The notes under the pieces were generated by a model. The model had not been told where the DNA came from. It worked only from the letters and a program-made list of their open reading frames with translations, and searched no databases. From Chaetoderma sp. LZ-2023a (lineage: Eukaryota > Mollusca > Caudofoveata > Chaetodermatida > Chaetodermatidae), in assembly GCA_034401795.1 (NCBI GenBank), contig CM067370.1:100510164-100574163 (forward strand): 64,000 nt of DNA. The letters are read 5' to 3'. This document shows positions 45,299 through 55,311 of the stretch, one piece after another. The position numbers and the translations under genes are program-made. Every line of letters begins with the position of its first letter. Within the stretch, counting starts at the first letter, position 1.

Positions 45299-45800
45299 AT
45301 TAAATTATGGATAGATAATTTACATTTATAAATGTTAAAAACAAAATCATGAATTTCCATCCAAAAATGCCATAGAATTGCTTTCAATGGTTTTAAGTGA
45401 GAAACCTCTGAATTTATTCAAAACTTTCTAAATGATATTTGTTTCTGTATAGAACAGCGATAATTTTCAGTCAAACTTTCAAATTAATCAGCAAGAATAT
45501 TGATCAAATTTATGTAGAGCTGGTTTTAAGTTATAAACATTGAATTAGATAGTTTTGTCAAGTCCTACACAAAGCATAGGATGGTGGGAGGCATAGGGCC
45601 TCTGATGTGACAAACAGTTAGAATGTTGAAAGTTTTTTAAAAATTCCCAGAAGTCACAAGTTTCAAGCCTCTAGTGTACCTAAGACACTATTCAGAGTAG
45701 CTGAAAAAGTGTTAACAATCTGATTGAAATATCGCAAGTGATTGCGCAGGAGTTTGTCTTCTTTAATTGTGAATCTAGCCATAACTAACAGCTTAATTCA
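45299..45800. other. Downstream of the last detected harmonin exon
   Basis: No polyadenylation region or final mini-exon identified with confidence. No repeat family recognised. Confidence 0.3.
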
Positions 45801-45801
45801 A

Positions 45802-46173
45802 CAATTCACCTTTCCAGAGTATGCATCCATCATCTGACCTCGTATGACGTAATAATCAGCTCAGCACGTGTATGATGACGTCGCAATCATTATGTCACAA
45901 ATGGTTCCATATAGACTGTCATCAAATCTCTATAATTCTTTGCTATTTAATAAACATGCTGTTGAATATTTTGAAACTAATTTGACTGGGCGCTGTTGCT
46001 GCCTTAGCACCCAGTCAAATTAGTTTCAAAATATTCAACAGCTTACCTGTGTAGTTTTTTTGGAAATTGATAGTCAGGGAGTTCAGAGATCGATCGATCC
46101 CAACATTAGTGAGGTATGGGTGGAGCTTAGCTAGAGATGGGCGGGGCATGGCCAAAACCGGAAAGGTTCATTA
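45802..46173 (+). mobile_element. Family B element, complete reference copy
   Basis: AATTCACCTTTCCAGAG at the left, ACCGGAAAGGTTCATT at the right, 372 bp. Modules in order: GACCTCGTATGACGTAATA, TAGACTGTCATC, ATGCTGTTGAATATTTTG, a perfect hairpin of about 45-bp arms around TGCTGCCTTAGCA, CAGCTTACCTGTGTAG, GATCGATCGATCCCAACA, GTGGAGCTTAGC, and GATGGGCGGGGCATGG. Confidence 0.87.
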
Positions 46174-46804
46174 ATTTTATCTTAATCCATAATTACTAAG
46201 AGTTTGTTGCTAGTTTGGTTGCTTTTGTTATAAAGAATACAACTACTGTCCATCCAAAAAAACTGCTTGTCCATTTCACTTGAGCATGCCGAGTCTCCTA
46301 ATATTATCCTATTAATCTAAACTTTGGCCGCATTAATAAAGATGAAAAACTCTAAATATTTTCCGAATTTTAGCATTACTGATGAACAACATGGTTATAC
46401 CTTTAATCCAAAATATATTCAATTGGCAGTTCCCATACTTAAGAAATAATTGCAAATAGCAGACATGTTTTGATTTTCCGATTGCTGAGAAAGTACAGAT
46501 CATTTTTTGAAATGGAAAAGCTCAAAATAGTTCAGGTATAAAACAATTTAGCGTACCTGTTTTCACTCAGATTGCAGGATTGCATCCGATAGTGTGACGT
46601 AGATTGACATAATTTCATAGTGGTAATTGATAGCATATGCTGAATTGTGTTGTGCCTGATCTATTTTGAACTGTTTCGCTTCAGAAAATGATCATACTTT
46701 CTCACTGATCAGAAAATCAAAACATGACCGCCATTTGCAACAATTTCTTAACTCTTTCACTGATGAATTCTCCATATCTCATTTCCAAGACAACCATATA
46801 GGAA
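46174..46804. other. Unrecognised noncoding DNA
   Basis: AT-rich, no open frame with recognisable content. Confidence 0.3.
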
Positions 46805-46925
46805 AACCGATGAATATTTTGAAATTAATTTGACTTGGAACTGTTGCTGCCTTAGGCAGCAGGCAGTAGTGGATTCCAGTCAAATTAATTTAAAGATATT
46901 TGATAAAATAAGTTTTATACTTTGT
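46805..46925. repeat. Family B hairpin core
   Basis: GAATATTTTGAAATTAATTT, GCTGCCTTAGGCAGCAGGCA at the loop, and an imperfect second arm. Confidence 0.58.
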
Positions 46926-47085
46926 CAGTGATTTCTCAGTGAAATGGTTGAGTACGAGAAATACCTATGCATTTTTGTTTTAAAATGTATTTCGGCAAAT
47001 TGTTGATCAATATTTCTCAAATTCAAAAAATATTTAGATTTTTTCATCTATTCTCATGTGGCCAAATTCCAGATTGTAGGATAAT

Positions 47086-47443
47086 GGACCTTTCTAGTTT
47101 TAGCTATACCCCACCCATCACTAGCTAAGCTCCATCCACACTTCGCCATTTTGGGATTTTCCTGAAAACTATACAGTTGTTGAATATTTTGTAACTAATT
47201 TAAATGCGTGCTTTTGCTGCCTATGGCAACAACTGCGCCCAGTCAAATTTGTTTTCAAAATATTCAACAGGATATTTATTAAATAGTAAAGAAATACAAT
47301 TCATACAACAACGCATAGTCCATCTTCAACTATGCATTCGTGATGTACTTATCTACTTAATGACGTCATTAATTGTGATGCCATTCTATGCATCACGTTA
47401 ATTATAACGTCATATGATAGGTGGATACAGTGGAAAGGTCCGT
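47086..47443 (-). mobile_element. Family B element, complete, reversed
   Basis: TAATGGACCTTTCTAGTTTT at the left and GTGGAAAGGTCCGTTGTA at the right. It is the reverse order of 45802-46173: CTATACCCCACCCATC, CTTCGCCATTTTGGG, hairpin with GCTGCCTATGGCAAC, GCATAGTCCATC, and CGTCATATGATAGGTG. Confidence 0.83.
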
Positions 47444-47559
47444 TGTAACAAAGTCAGCATGCCCAAATGTAGTGGACAAATGGGTCTGAGACGGTCTGTA
47501 TGTTAACCATTTCAACTGTGAGATCCCAGTGTCTTAGTTTCAAAGCAATCATAGACTGG

Positions 47560-47665
47560 TAAGTTGTTGGAATATTTTGAAACTAATTTGACTGGAAGGT
47601 GTTGCTGCTTAAGGCAGCAACATCTTCCAAACAAATTAGTTTTCAAGTATTCAATATAATATTTC
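47560..47665. repeat. Family B hairpin core
   Basis: TGGAATATTTTGAAACTAAT, loop GCTGCTTAAGGCAGC, and the arm AAACAAATTAGTTTTCAAG. Confidence 0.65.
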
Positions 47666-48039
47666 CTCCATCTTAAAGAATGTCATATCTAGTGCAGGGG
47701 TTTGAATGGGTTAATGACCATTTTGCATCATATGCTATTCCTCAGCAACTATGCAGTTCTAGCTAATTGTTTTAGTTTTATCATGTAATATTGTCAAATT
47801 CTTCAGGTACATAGTTTGTTGTTTCCTTATCAGAAAGCATAAAATGAGAAAATTTTGTTTTAATTTTAATCAGTCATTCAATGGGTAAGAACATTTACTA
47901 TTGGACATTTTTTTAAAACTATATTATTAGATTTTATTTTAGAAGTTTAGATTTTGTCTCGTATTTGAAGGCGACGCGGGACATAGGTATCACTTTTCCT
48001 ATGATGACAGCTGCGTCACCGTTAAGCAAGTCCTTTCAG

Positions 48040-48640
48040 TGAAGCTTATCTGTATATGGACACTCACTACAGCACCGATGTTCGGATACAGAAGGAATCC
48101 TACGATCAAAGACACATTAGTTAAAGCTAAATTTAAGTTTCCCGCCAAAGCCGGCATCCATGGAAAAACTTCTTAACCCCATTGATCCATGCACCAGAAA
48201 AAACAGTTTTTTCTGTCACAACATGGACAACAAATGCGAGTTCACTAGCACTCATACGGGCCTTAATACAGGTGTAAAGTTAAAACATAGTGCGACACAC
48301 ACACACAATGTCCTCTACCTTCTCACCCGTACTCGATGTAAAAAACAATATGTAGGTGAAACAAAACGTGAATTCCATATTAGAATGAAAGAACACTACG
48401 GGATATCAAAAAACAAAAGGAGTCACCCTAGTAGCACATCATTTTAATCTGCCCACACACTCGGGACAGAACATGTCATATAAAATTATACAAGTTCTAT
48501 CTCATGACCCTGAGGACACAGAGAAAACACATTTACAAAAAGAGTGGGAAATGTATTGGATACACCAACTACACACGCTAGATCCCATAGGGATCAATCA
48601 TGCAGACTGGTGATTCTTTTATAATTAATTTTTCTGTTAT
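48040..48640 (+). mobile_element. Penelope-like element fragment, 3' part
   Basis: It starts within the region before TAPMFGYRRNPTIKDTLVKA (about 48069-48128), which is the end of the reverse transcriptase-like part, and runs to HADW and a stop at 48611-48613. It is longer than the copy at 40420-40900 and belongs to the same family, judging from the shared DPxGINHADW end. The 5' border is not visible, and I could not find a target duplication. Confidence 0.78.
48067..48613 (+). pseudogene. Penelope protein C-terminus with GIY-YIG endonuclease, broken
   Basis: NPTIKDTLVKAKFKFPAKAG is the (R)NLKD-LV..K motif after the RT domain. CTRKNSFFCHNMDNKCEFTS is a Cys-containing linker. NVLYLLTRTRCKKQYVGETK is the GIY-YIG core (here YLL...YVG), with R in REFHIRMKEH. 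After a frameshift near 48410, VAHHFNLPTHSGQNMSYKII, LQKEWEMYWIHQLHTLDPIG and INHADW follow. There are stops between the RT tail and the linker (about 48174) and one shift. The domain would nick DNA for insertion. Confidence 0.82.
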
Positions 48641-48653
48641 CTGAAGATAACTT

Positions 48654-48906
48654 GGATAGATAGTTGCTTATGCGATTAGAAATCATCTGATGACAATTAG
48701 GTCACAAGATCAAAAGTCAAGGTCATTATGACCTTGGTACAAAGCTCTGTTTTCCCGCAAAACATCTCAGCTTATGTTTCAGGATTGGTTAACTTAATTG
48801 GAACGAAGCGTGAATATTTGGTTGCTTAGGAGTCCGCGTGATGACGGTCACAATGCTAAAGGTCACTGAGCTCTGATGATTATTGGCAATGAAGAGGACT
48901 ATAGAA
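48654..48906. repeat. Family H-like repeat fragment
   Basis: GTCAAGGTCATTATGACCTT, CAGGATTGGTTAAC and a TGAATATTTGGTTGCTTAGG phrase similar to 10961-11390. DIRS copy 2 begins at its right edge. Confidence 0.4.
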
Positions 48907-48957
48907 AATTTATCAAATTTCTCTTTCACGAGTGAGATGACATACTTACCTACCTAA

Positions 48958-49098
48958 CACACTTGATATACTAGTATATCGGCTCTAAATTCAATAATAT
49001 TTAGAATTATAAAAAGTTAGGTTCCCTAATGGGCAGGGGTTTGTACACAGTCATGCACATGGCAGACCCCACCTACTGCGCATGTGCATACTGGTACT
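48958..49098 (-). repeat. DIRS copy 2 inverted terminal repeat (left in window)
   Basis: GATATACTAGTATATCGGCT, TAAAAAGTTAGGTTCCCTAA and CCTACTGCGCATGTGCATAC pair with the complement of 55312-55470. The right copy is longer because of a C run. Confidence 0.86.
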
Positions 49099-49185
49099 TC
49101 CATTACTAAATATTGGCTGACATAGAAGCAACTATTCAAATAACCAAAGGACCAGCCCTCCGTGAGGTGGAGTGGCCGGGATCCT

Positions 49186-49290
49186 GTTAGGAAGGTAAGT
49201 ATGTCATCTCACTCGTGAAAAAGAAATTTGATAAATTTTCTTATTTCACGTCATGAGAACATACTTACCTCCCTAACACTCTTGATAAAA
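49186..49290 (-). repeat. DIRS copy 2 internal complementary region
   Basis: AGTATGTCATCTCACTCGTG and AAAAGAAATTTGATAAATT complement the tip at 48907-48955. TTATTTCACGTCATGAGAAC and ACCTCCCTAACACTCTTGAT complement the opposite tip at 55461-55501. The halves meet at about 49239. Confidence 0.88.
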
Positions 49291-49850
49291 GCCAGAATTT
49301 TAAATTAAATTTGGCGGGAGGGAGGCAGTACACCGTCGAAGAGACTAGCTCTTTTCAAGCGATTTAAAACATCGGATAATCGATCGATGAAGAGAGATTG
49401 ATCAAAAGGCAAATGCGCTTCCCCCCCCCCCCCCTCTTCCTGAGGAAGGTTAGGAAAAAATCGCTGCTCTAAATGACTAGCACGTTCTCTAATACTTGAT
49501 GAAAAGTATTACTAGACATTGGAAAAAGAAGAATTGCTTCATTTTCAAAAAACTGAAAGAACCACCATTAAGAGACATTAACCATCATCATATTATATTA
49601 AAATATGGCACCATCACCAAGACAAAAAACAAAATGGTCACATATACTGACCTCTGATGTCTTGGGCGTGGAAATCATCTCTTCCCCCACCGGATGAAGA
49701 GATGATACCAGAAATAGTAGGGATTCCCTACCAACAAATGTGATATTTGTAAATAGCAGAGGGGGAAAACTAATTACAAATATATACCTCTACATTATAT
49801 TCTGAGGACAGACGGCGAGCGGGTTGGAAGTGTCATAGAGGTAATGGTTG
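49291..49850 (-). other. DIRS copy 2 3' noncoding region
   Basis: It lies between the recombinase frame and the complementary region. A 14-C run is at 49422-49435. No open frame is seen. Confidence 0.5.
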
Positions 49851-50937
49851 GTAAAACTTGATTCACTGGGCTACTGACATATAATGTCTTCAATAGAAAC
49901 ATCATTAAATAATGCCATGGAAGTTACCACACCACGGACACTGTGAGCCTTGGCTCTATCTACTTGTTTTCTAGTGGCTCTTATGACAGAATTGAATGCA
50001 TTCTACTATCCATCTGGAAATAGTGTCTCTTGACGCCCTACCATGGGGTTCAATATATGACCACTAATGGGAGCATGGGTCTGTCCGCCAAACCCGAGTT
50101 CTTCTTTTGTACTTATTTAAAGCACGGACAGAACACCATGCTTTAGCACCAGGATCATATCTGGTTAAGGCAGGTAAAATAATAGGTTGACCCGGATATT
50201 TTAAAGATTGATTCTTAGCCAAGAAATTCAATCTTGGTAGAAGCTTACGGCTGTAACTATATAGCCATCAGGCTCAGCAGACAAGGCATGATTTTCACTT
50301 CTGCGTCTGGCTGATGCTGCCGCAACTAAAAATACAGCTTTAAGTGTCAATAATTTTATAGAAATAGTGGTTCAAAAGGTTTATCACTTAAAACTTGAAG
50401 AACCAGAGAAAGACTCCATGACGGTGTCAGTGGAGGATTTCTCTGTCTGCGATTACCCATACCTTTGATAAGAGTATTTAGAACGCATACTTCATCACTT
50501 CCCCTCTTTGCCAAGGAAGGGATAACAGTCATTAACGCTGATTTATATCCAGCAATAGAATTAGGCTTAAGACTATAGGCATCATACAGGTGACAGAGAA
50601 AATCAGCTACTACCTGAATAGATGCATCCATTGGATTGATACATCTCTTTGAGCACCATTCTGCAAATCTTGATTTTATAATTATATGCTCTGGAGGTTG
50701 ACCCCCTTCTGGCTCTGGCCATGAAATTGGCTGCTTGCTCAGAAAAGCCCTCCTGAAATGCGTATTTTTTGACAACATCCATGCAGTCAATTGAAACATT
50801 GGCGGATTGTTGTGAAGGATCTTGCCCTGGAAAAGAATATTTTCCATCAGAGGCAGAGGAACCGGATTGCAGACCAGAAGGTCCAGCAGATCTGTAAACC
50901 ATGATCGGCTTGGCCAATTCGGGGTGATCAGAAGCAC
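49851..50937 (-). pseudogene. DIRS copy 2 tyrosine recombinase, broken
   Basis: The frame 50937-50356 is intact over 193 codons: LLITPNWPSRSWFTDLLDLL, ILFQGKILHNNPPMFQLTAW, then KSRFAEWCSKRCINPMDASI, YSLKPNSIAGYKSALMTVIP and WSLSLVLQVLSDKPFEPL. It then shifts. The H-x-x-R pair lies in AHSVRGV at about 49931-49950 (- strand). Stops between these parts make it inactive. It would be the integrase of the element. Confidence 0.82.
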
Positions 50938-51460
50938 TTGGCATTCCTCCTGCTTTGATTTTCTGAAGAATCCTTGGAATCAGGATTGTTGGAGGGTATG
51001 CGTATGCATACATTCCCTTCCAACTGATAGCTAGCGCATCTATTGCGATAGCACTTGGATCTGGAATCAGAGAAACGTACGTCGTCATCTTCGTATTCTT
51101 CTTCATTGCGAATAAATCTATATTGGGCTTTCCACAATGATCGAACAGATGATCCGCCACACATTGATTTAGTTGCCATTCCGTAGGCAGAATGCTCATC
51201 CTTCGGCTCAAAGAGTCTGCTAACAGATTCAGCCTTCCCGGAATATGAACTGCTTTCAAGGTGATCATATGATCCATACACCAGCAAAGCAGTTTCCATG
51301 TCGTCTTACAGAGACTCGACGATTTCGTTCCGTCCTGGTGGTTTATGTAACTCACTACTGTTGAGTTGTCTGAACGTATCAACGCAAACTTTCCCTCCAC
51401 TTCTTTTAAGAATATAACGACTGCTGAAAACGAATTGAATGCACGAGGAGATTCTCCACT
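50900..51460 (-). pseudogene. DIRS copy 2 RNase H (5' deleted) and linker domain
   Basis: FLKEVEGKFALIRSDNSTVV, SYINHQDGTKSSSL, VHIPGRLNLLADSLSRRMSI and LPTEWQLNQCVADHLFDHCG are the RNase H core and tail. GKPNIDLFAMKKN, AIAIDALAISWKGMYAYAYP and PELAKPIMVY form the linker. The first RNase H part (the TDAS motif, present in copy 1) is absent. The frame is open over 454 codons because it continues upstream into a wrong frame of the RT. Confidence 0.82.
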
Positions 51461-52323
51461 CTCTCCTGGGATGGATAAACATATCCTATCTCCAGATCGA
51501 AGAACATACCCAGGTAAACAAACTTCTGGGATGGACTCGGCTCTAATTTCTGAAAGTTGATTATCCAGCCTAGATCTGTGAGAGTTTTCAAAACTATCTC
51601 CAGATTTGCTGTCAAGCTTTCTGGGTTGTGTGCTTTTAGCAACCAGTCGTCTATGTAAGTGTGGACTGCTATACTTCTGCGGAGGTATGCTGTGATAGCA
51701 AGGCCCACTCGAGTGATCACCCTCGGAGCCGTTGAGATGACGAATGGGAGAACCTTGAATTCCCATTGGTGTCCCTGAAAAGCAAATCTCTGGAACCGAC
51801 GAAAACTCCTTGCAATGGGAATGTGGAAATAAGCATTCTTTAGATCTATCGATGCTGTCCACATCCCCTTCTCTAACCTCAACAACACCGATTTTATTGT
51901 TTCCATTTTGAAACTCTGTGTGTCTATAAATTTGTTTAGAGGTTTGAGGTTGAAAATTGGTCTCCACCCCTCAGTGTTCTTTGTCACAAGAAACACAGTT
52001 GAATAGAAGCCCGGGCAATCTTGCGCCAGTTGAAATGCTTCTTTTAGAATTAGAGATTCTATCTCCTCTTCTATGCACAACCGCTTGTCTGGATCTCTTG
52101 GAATTTGAGTCCAGACTGGTACCAGAGACAGATGCAATGGCGGACATATTATCCACTCTGGACTGTATCCGCACGAAAGCCATTGCAAGACTAAGCGGTC
52201 CTGAATTAACCGCTCCCACTCCTGAATGTGGAAAGTCAAACGACCTCCCACTGGTGCACCTAGGGTTAACGGGGTGCACATAAATTTTAGAAGTGGGTGT
52301 GTTTGTGGTATGTGTGACAACAC
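51406..52323 (-). CDS. DIRS copy 2 reverse transcriptase, frame open through YIDD
   Basis: A 305-codon frame with complete RT motifs: YSTVFLVTKNTEGWRPIFNL, KPLNKFIDTQSFKMETIKSV, WTASIDLKNAYFHIPIARSF, QWEFKVLPFVISTAPRV, VHTYIDDWLLKAHNPESL and QKFVYLGMFFDLEIGYVYPS. It copies element RNA to DNA. One oddity: VLPFVIS where RTs have LPFG. It ends abruptly after QERVENL, where about 400 nt present in copy 1 are missing, and shifts out of frame before RNase H. Confidence 0.9.
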   Translation of the reverse strand: MLSHIPQTHPLLKFMCTPLTLGAPVGGRLTFHIQEWERLIQDRLVLQWLSCGYSPEWIICPPLHLSLVPVWTQIPRDPDKRLCIEEEIESLILKEAFQLAQDCPGFYSTVFLVTKNTEGWRPIFNLKPLNKFIDTQSFKMETIKSVLLRLEKGMWTASIDLKNAYFHIPIARSFRRFQRFAFQGHQWEFKVLPFVISTAPRVITRVGLAITAYLRRSIAVHTYIDDWLLKAHNPESLTANLEIVLKTLTDLGWIINFQKLEPSPSQKFVYLGMFFDLEIGYVYPSQERVENLLVHSIRFQQSLYS

Positions 52324-52363
52324 CAGAGTGGTACCTGTGGTGACCGAAAATTATTTTAGGCCA

Positions 52364-53512
52364 TCAGGCCCGGTTACCACGCGCCACTCCTCGCACGCCT
52401 CGCTCAGCGCCACATGCACTACGGTGCGTGAGCTGCTGCCTGGCTGGCTGCGCTTGAAGCGCTGGCTGATATACAGCAGCACGCTGCTGCTGGCGCGGTC
52501 TTTGAACCCAGCCGATCTGCTGGCCTCTGACACTGCCAGCACTGCCACGAGCATACTGCTGTCGAACAGCCGAGGGCTGAACATGCACATGTTCTCTGCG
52601 CAACACCTCAAATTGTGCGCACAGTGCCCTCTGATTATTCACCAAGTTCACCGTCTCCTGGAGGTGCCGACAACCCTCCCTCCAAAAAGACCAGGGCGCG
52701 CTTGTAATAAGCGCGATTTGAGCTCCTGGGATGCGCACAAGTTGTCTAACGCAAATGTGCGCCTCGTCCTCAATGACTTGGTGACTGACCTAGTCAGACA
52801 ATTCAACGCCAGGTTGATCCTATCCTGGATGGCTCGTTGTACTGTCACCAGACTAGGCTGTTGGTGCACCGAGGCTGCTACTACCCCTGATAGCAGCTGA
52901 GACACATGAGACAGCGCACTAATCACTGCTCGTGAGCTCTCCTCGGTGTCACACAAAGCAGCATTAGCTGAGCGTGTCAGCACGAGAGCCTGGCCGCATG
53001 TCTTCCTCCAGTCTGGGCGCTAAACCATACCGAGTGTACTGACTGGCAGTAACTTGGCATCGCCTAGCAACCTTGCGGGGCAGGGGCCCTTCGTGAGGCG
53101 ACCTTTCGGTCTGATCGACTCCTCTGCCGCAGTTGTAACCATGCTTGCGGGTTACTGACATCCGATTCATCCACGGAGAGCTCTGGTCTGACAGCGAGAA
53201 GCCACGCGCATGCGTCAGACCAGGCCACCTGCGAATTGCCGATGAGCAGCGGGCCCTTGTCATCATCAATGGCATTCGCAGGTGGGGCGTGGTGGAGGCT
53301 ACAGACGTACCCGACTGCCCGAGGAATGCATACGGGCCCGCGAGGGCTGGCACGACATTCTCCACAGGCAGGCCGCGCACCGAGGCTGCGCTCATGTGAG
53401 GGGCATAAAGCACACTAGCGCAGTCCGGGTCGTCCGTATCAGATTCCATGGCTAAGCGTGGTATCTTATACAGGCGGCCGTCCGCTTCAAATCGGCCCAC
53501 AGGTTGAATCAT
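52364..53512 (-). pseudogene. DIRS copy 2 gag-like region
   Basis: The frames 53512-52964, 52983-52648 and 52738-52364 follow one another with short overlaps, two shifts in all. Shared with copy 1: DTEESSRAVISALSHVSQLL, VTVQRAIQDRINLALNCLTR, RTFALDNLCASQE, QETVNLVNNQRALCAQFEVL and the terminal RGNRA. The first frame is Arg-rich and has no known domain. The local base composition is clearly GC-richer than the surroundings. Confidence 0.72.
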
Positions 53513-53654
53513 GAAACCTGCTCATGAGGGAAGAGAACCATAGGTGCGAGCGGCCGCGCTCCCCATGAGAGGAGTGTAAACGCTCGCATCCATGTCTTCA
53601 TGATCATCCTGTGCGCCGAGCAGGTAGTCTTCGTCATCTTCCTGGTATGGAAAG

Positions 53655-54137
53655 TTAGACTGGGTTAGCAAGAAGAGCTAACCCAGACTGACCAGGAGAA
53701 TGCCCGAGGGCAGATGACGAGGATACTCCGCGAGTGATCGTGGTCAGGCCCGCTGGTCGGGTCCCGCCTGATGCTGCTCTTGCGGCTGGATCACCAGGCG
53801 ATGCGAACATCAAGCCTGGGTCCAAAACAGCCACCCCTGGATCACTGAAAACCTTGTCTGACCTAGTAGGGCATGATCCAGGGACAGGGGCTACCTGCAC
53901 TGAGGTCGATGCGCAGGAAGTTGAAATACCCCTGCCCGGCAACATGCCGTGAAGCATGTCAGGCATCATGTCTTTCAAAGTCCTGCGCATCTCACTCACT
54001 AATTTTACCTGGAAGGCCTCGAGCTCACCATTCTCAGAGGCCTTCTTCTTACCCTCCTTCTTCGCCCTCTTGCCATCCTCAACCATCAATCTTGCCTGTG
54101 AACCAAAGAATTCAGAGGTTAGATTCCCCCCCCCCAC
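53655..54137 (-). pseudogene. DIRS copy 2 N-terminal frame, unknown
   Basis: A 160-codon frame (SQARLMVEDGKRAKKEGKKK ... KLVSEMRRTLKDMMPDMLHG) with a basic stretch and a short amphipathic helix. It lies upstream of the gag-like frames and may be the start of gag. No counterpart was found in copy 1, whose matching region is shorter. Confidence 0.45.
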
Positions 54138-54139
54138 TC

Positions 54140-55311
54140 TTTACAAATAGTACATTTGTTGGACAGCCTACAGTCTGTACAAGATGGTCAAGGGTGGGGG
54201 AAGAATCTAGCCTTCAAATGATTTTGACATATTGGACATGATGATTTCTGAAAGGTAGGCATATGAAGAGAATGAGTATTTTAGTTTGTAAATTTGTTAT
54301 TTCTTTTAGTAAATATAAGAACAAACTCAAGAGAGAAAACACCCAGCTTTATTACTGACAACCCTGAAGTAACAGGTGTTTTCTCTTGTTAAAAAAATAA
54401 CAAAACAACCAGGGAAACCCTATTAAGAATGTAGAAAGAGAGAGAGAGAGACTGATTATAACCCAGATATCGCTACACATTCATAACATAGTAATGATAA
54501 TGATATCAAGAGATCCTCTATTTTTAAAACAAAATTATGACGTCAAGGAAAGGGAAAAAACTGGCTGATTATGACATCAAACCTCAATACAAAAGCCCCT
54601 TCACGGGTAGGAGATATCAGATTATGAATGCAAGAAATACCTAGGGCTACATGCATTCATTACTCAAGAATAGTATAATATTAAATTATATATCTGAGAA
54701 CCCATGCACACACAAGAGAGAATACAGTGCAATAAAGATGGCAGCAAAAATTGTTAAATATTTTCAAATAATTAGGTGCCATAACTAATAAACTCCCTTA
54801 TCCTGAGCACAGGCAAACCATCCTCTTGTGTAGAAGAAACACGTCCATCCATCCGTCGAGTCTGTAAAGTCTGATGAAGGGATGGGACAAAAGGAGGAAG
54901 ATATTTTTTGTTTTATATCCGACCCGTAGACATATCATAATGATAAGAAAAAGAGCCGTGATCAACCTCCGAGTGAAGAACAGGAGCTCTTACCATTAAT
55001 AGATGATCCTGTGGACACAAAGACACAAGGGATTAGTAGACCTAGGCGCTGGGAGAATTTAACAAGGATTCCCAGTGCCTAAAAATGCGCTAACGCCAGG
55101 TCGGCCACGAACGAAAACCGGTAACATATAATAGTTAGAAGTCTTAATTAATATCTGGAACAATATCACCTTAATGGATGATGAGGACTCCTCTGGCATC
55201 TTAGCATCAGCCATTTATGTAAATGGATGATTAAATATATAGAAAATCCCCAAAACGAGCTTGGAAAATTTTCCAATTGTTGCATGTAAGCCAATATATT
55301 AGAAAACGAAA
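54140..55311 (-). other. DIRS copy 2 5' noncoding region
   Basis: AT-rich leader between the inverted repeat and the first frame. A C run at 54127-54135 and a short GAGA tract at 54437-54450; no gene seen. Confidence 0.5.

Noticed and set aside
43371..43626. CRISPR array
   Set aside because: Units are contiguous without spacers and sit in an animal intron; it is a minisatellite.
50603..51967. A 454-codon protein on the - strand as a single gene
   Set aside because: Its upstream half is a wrong-frame reading of the DIRS reverse transcriptase; only about the last 170 codons are RNase H and linker.
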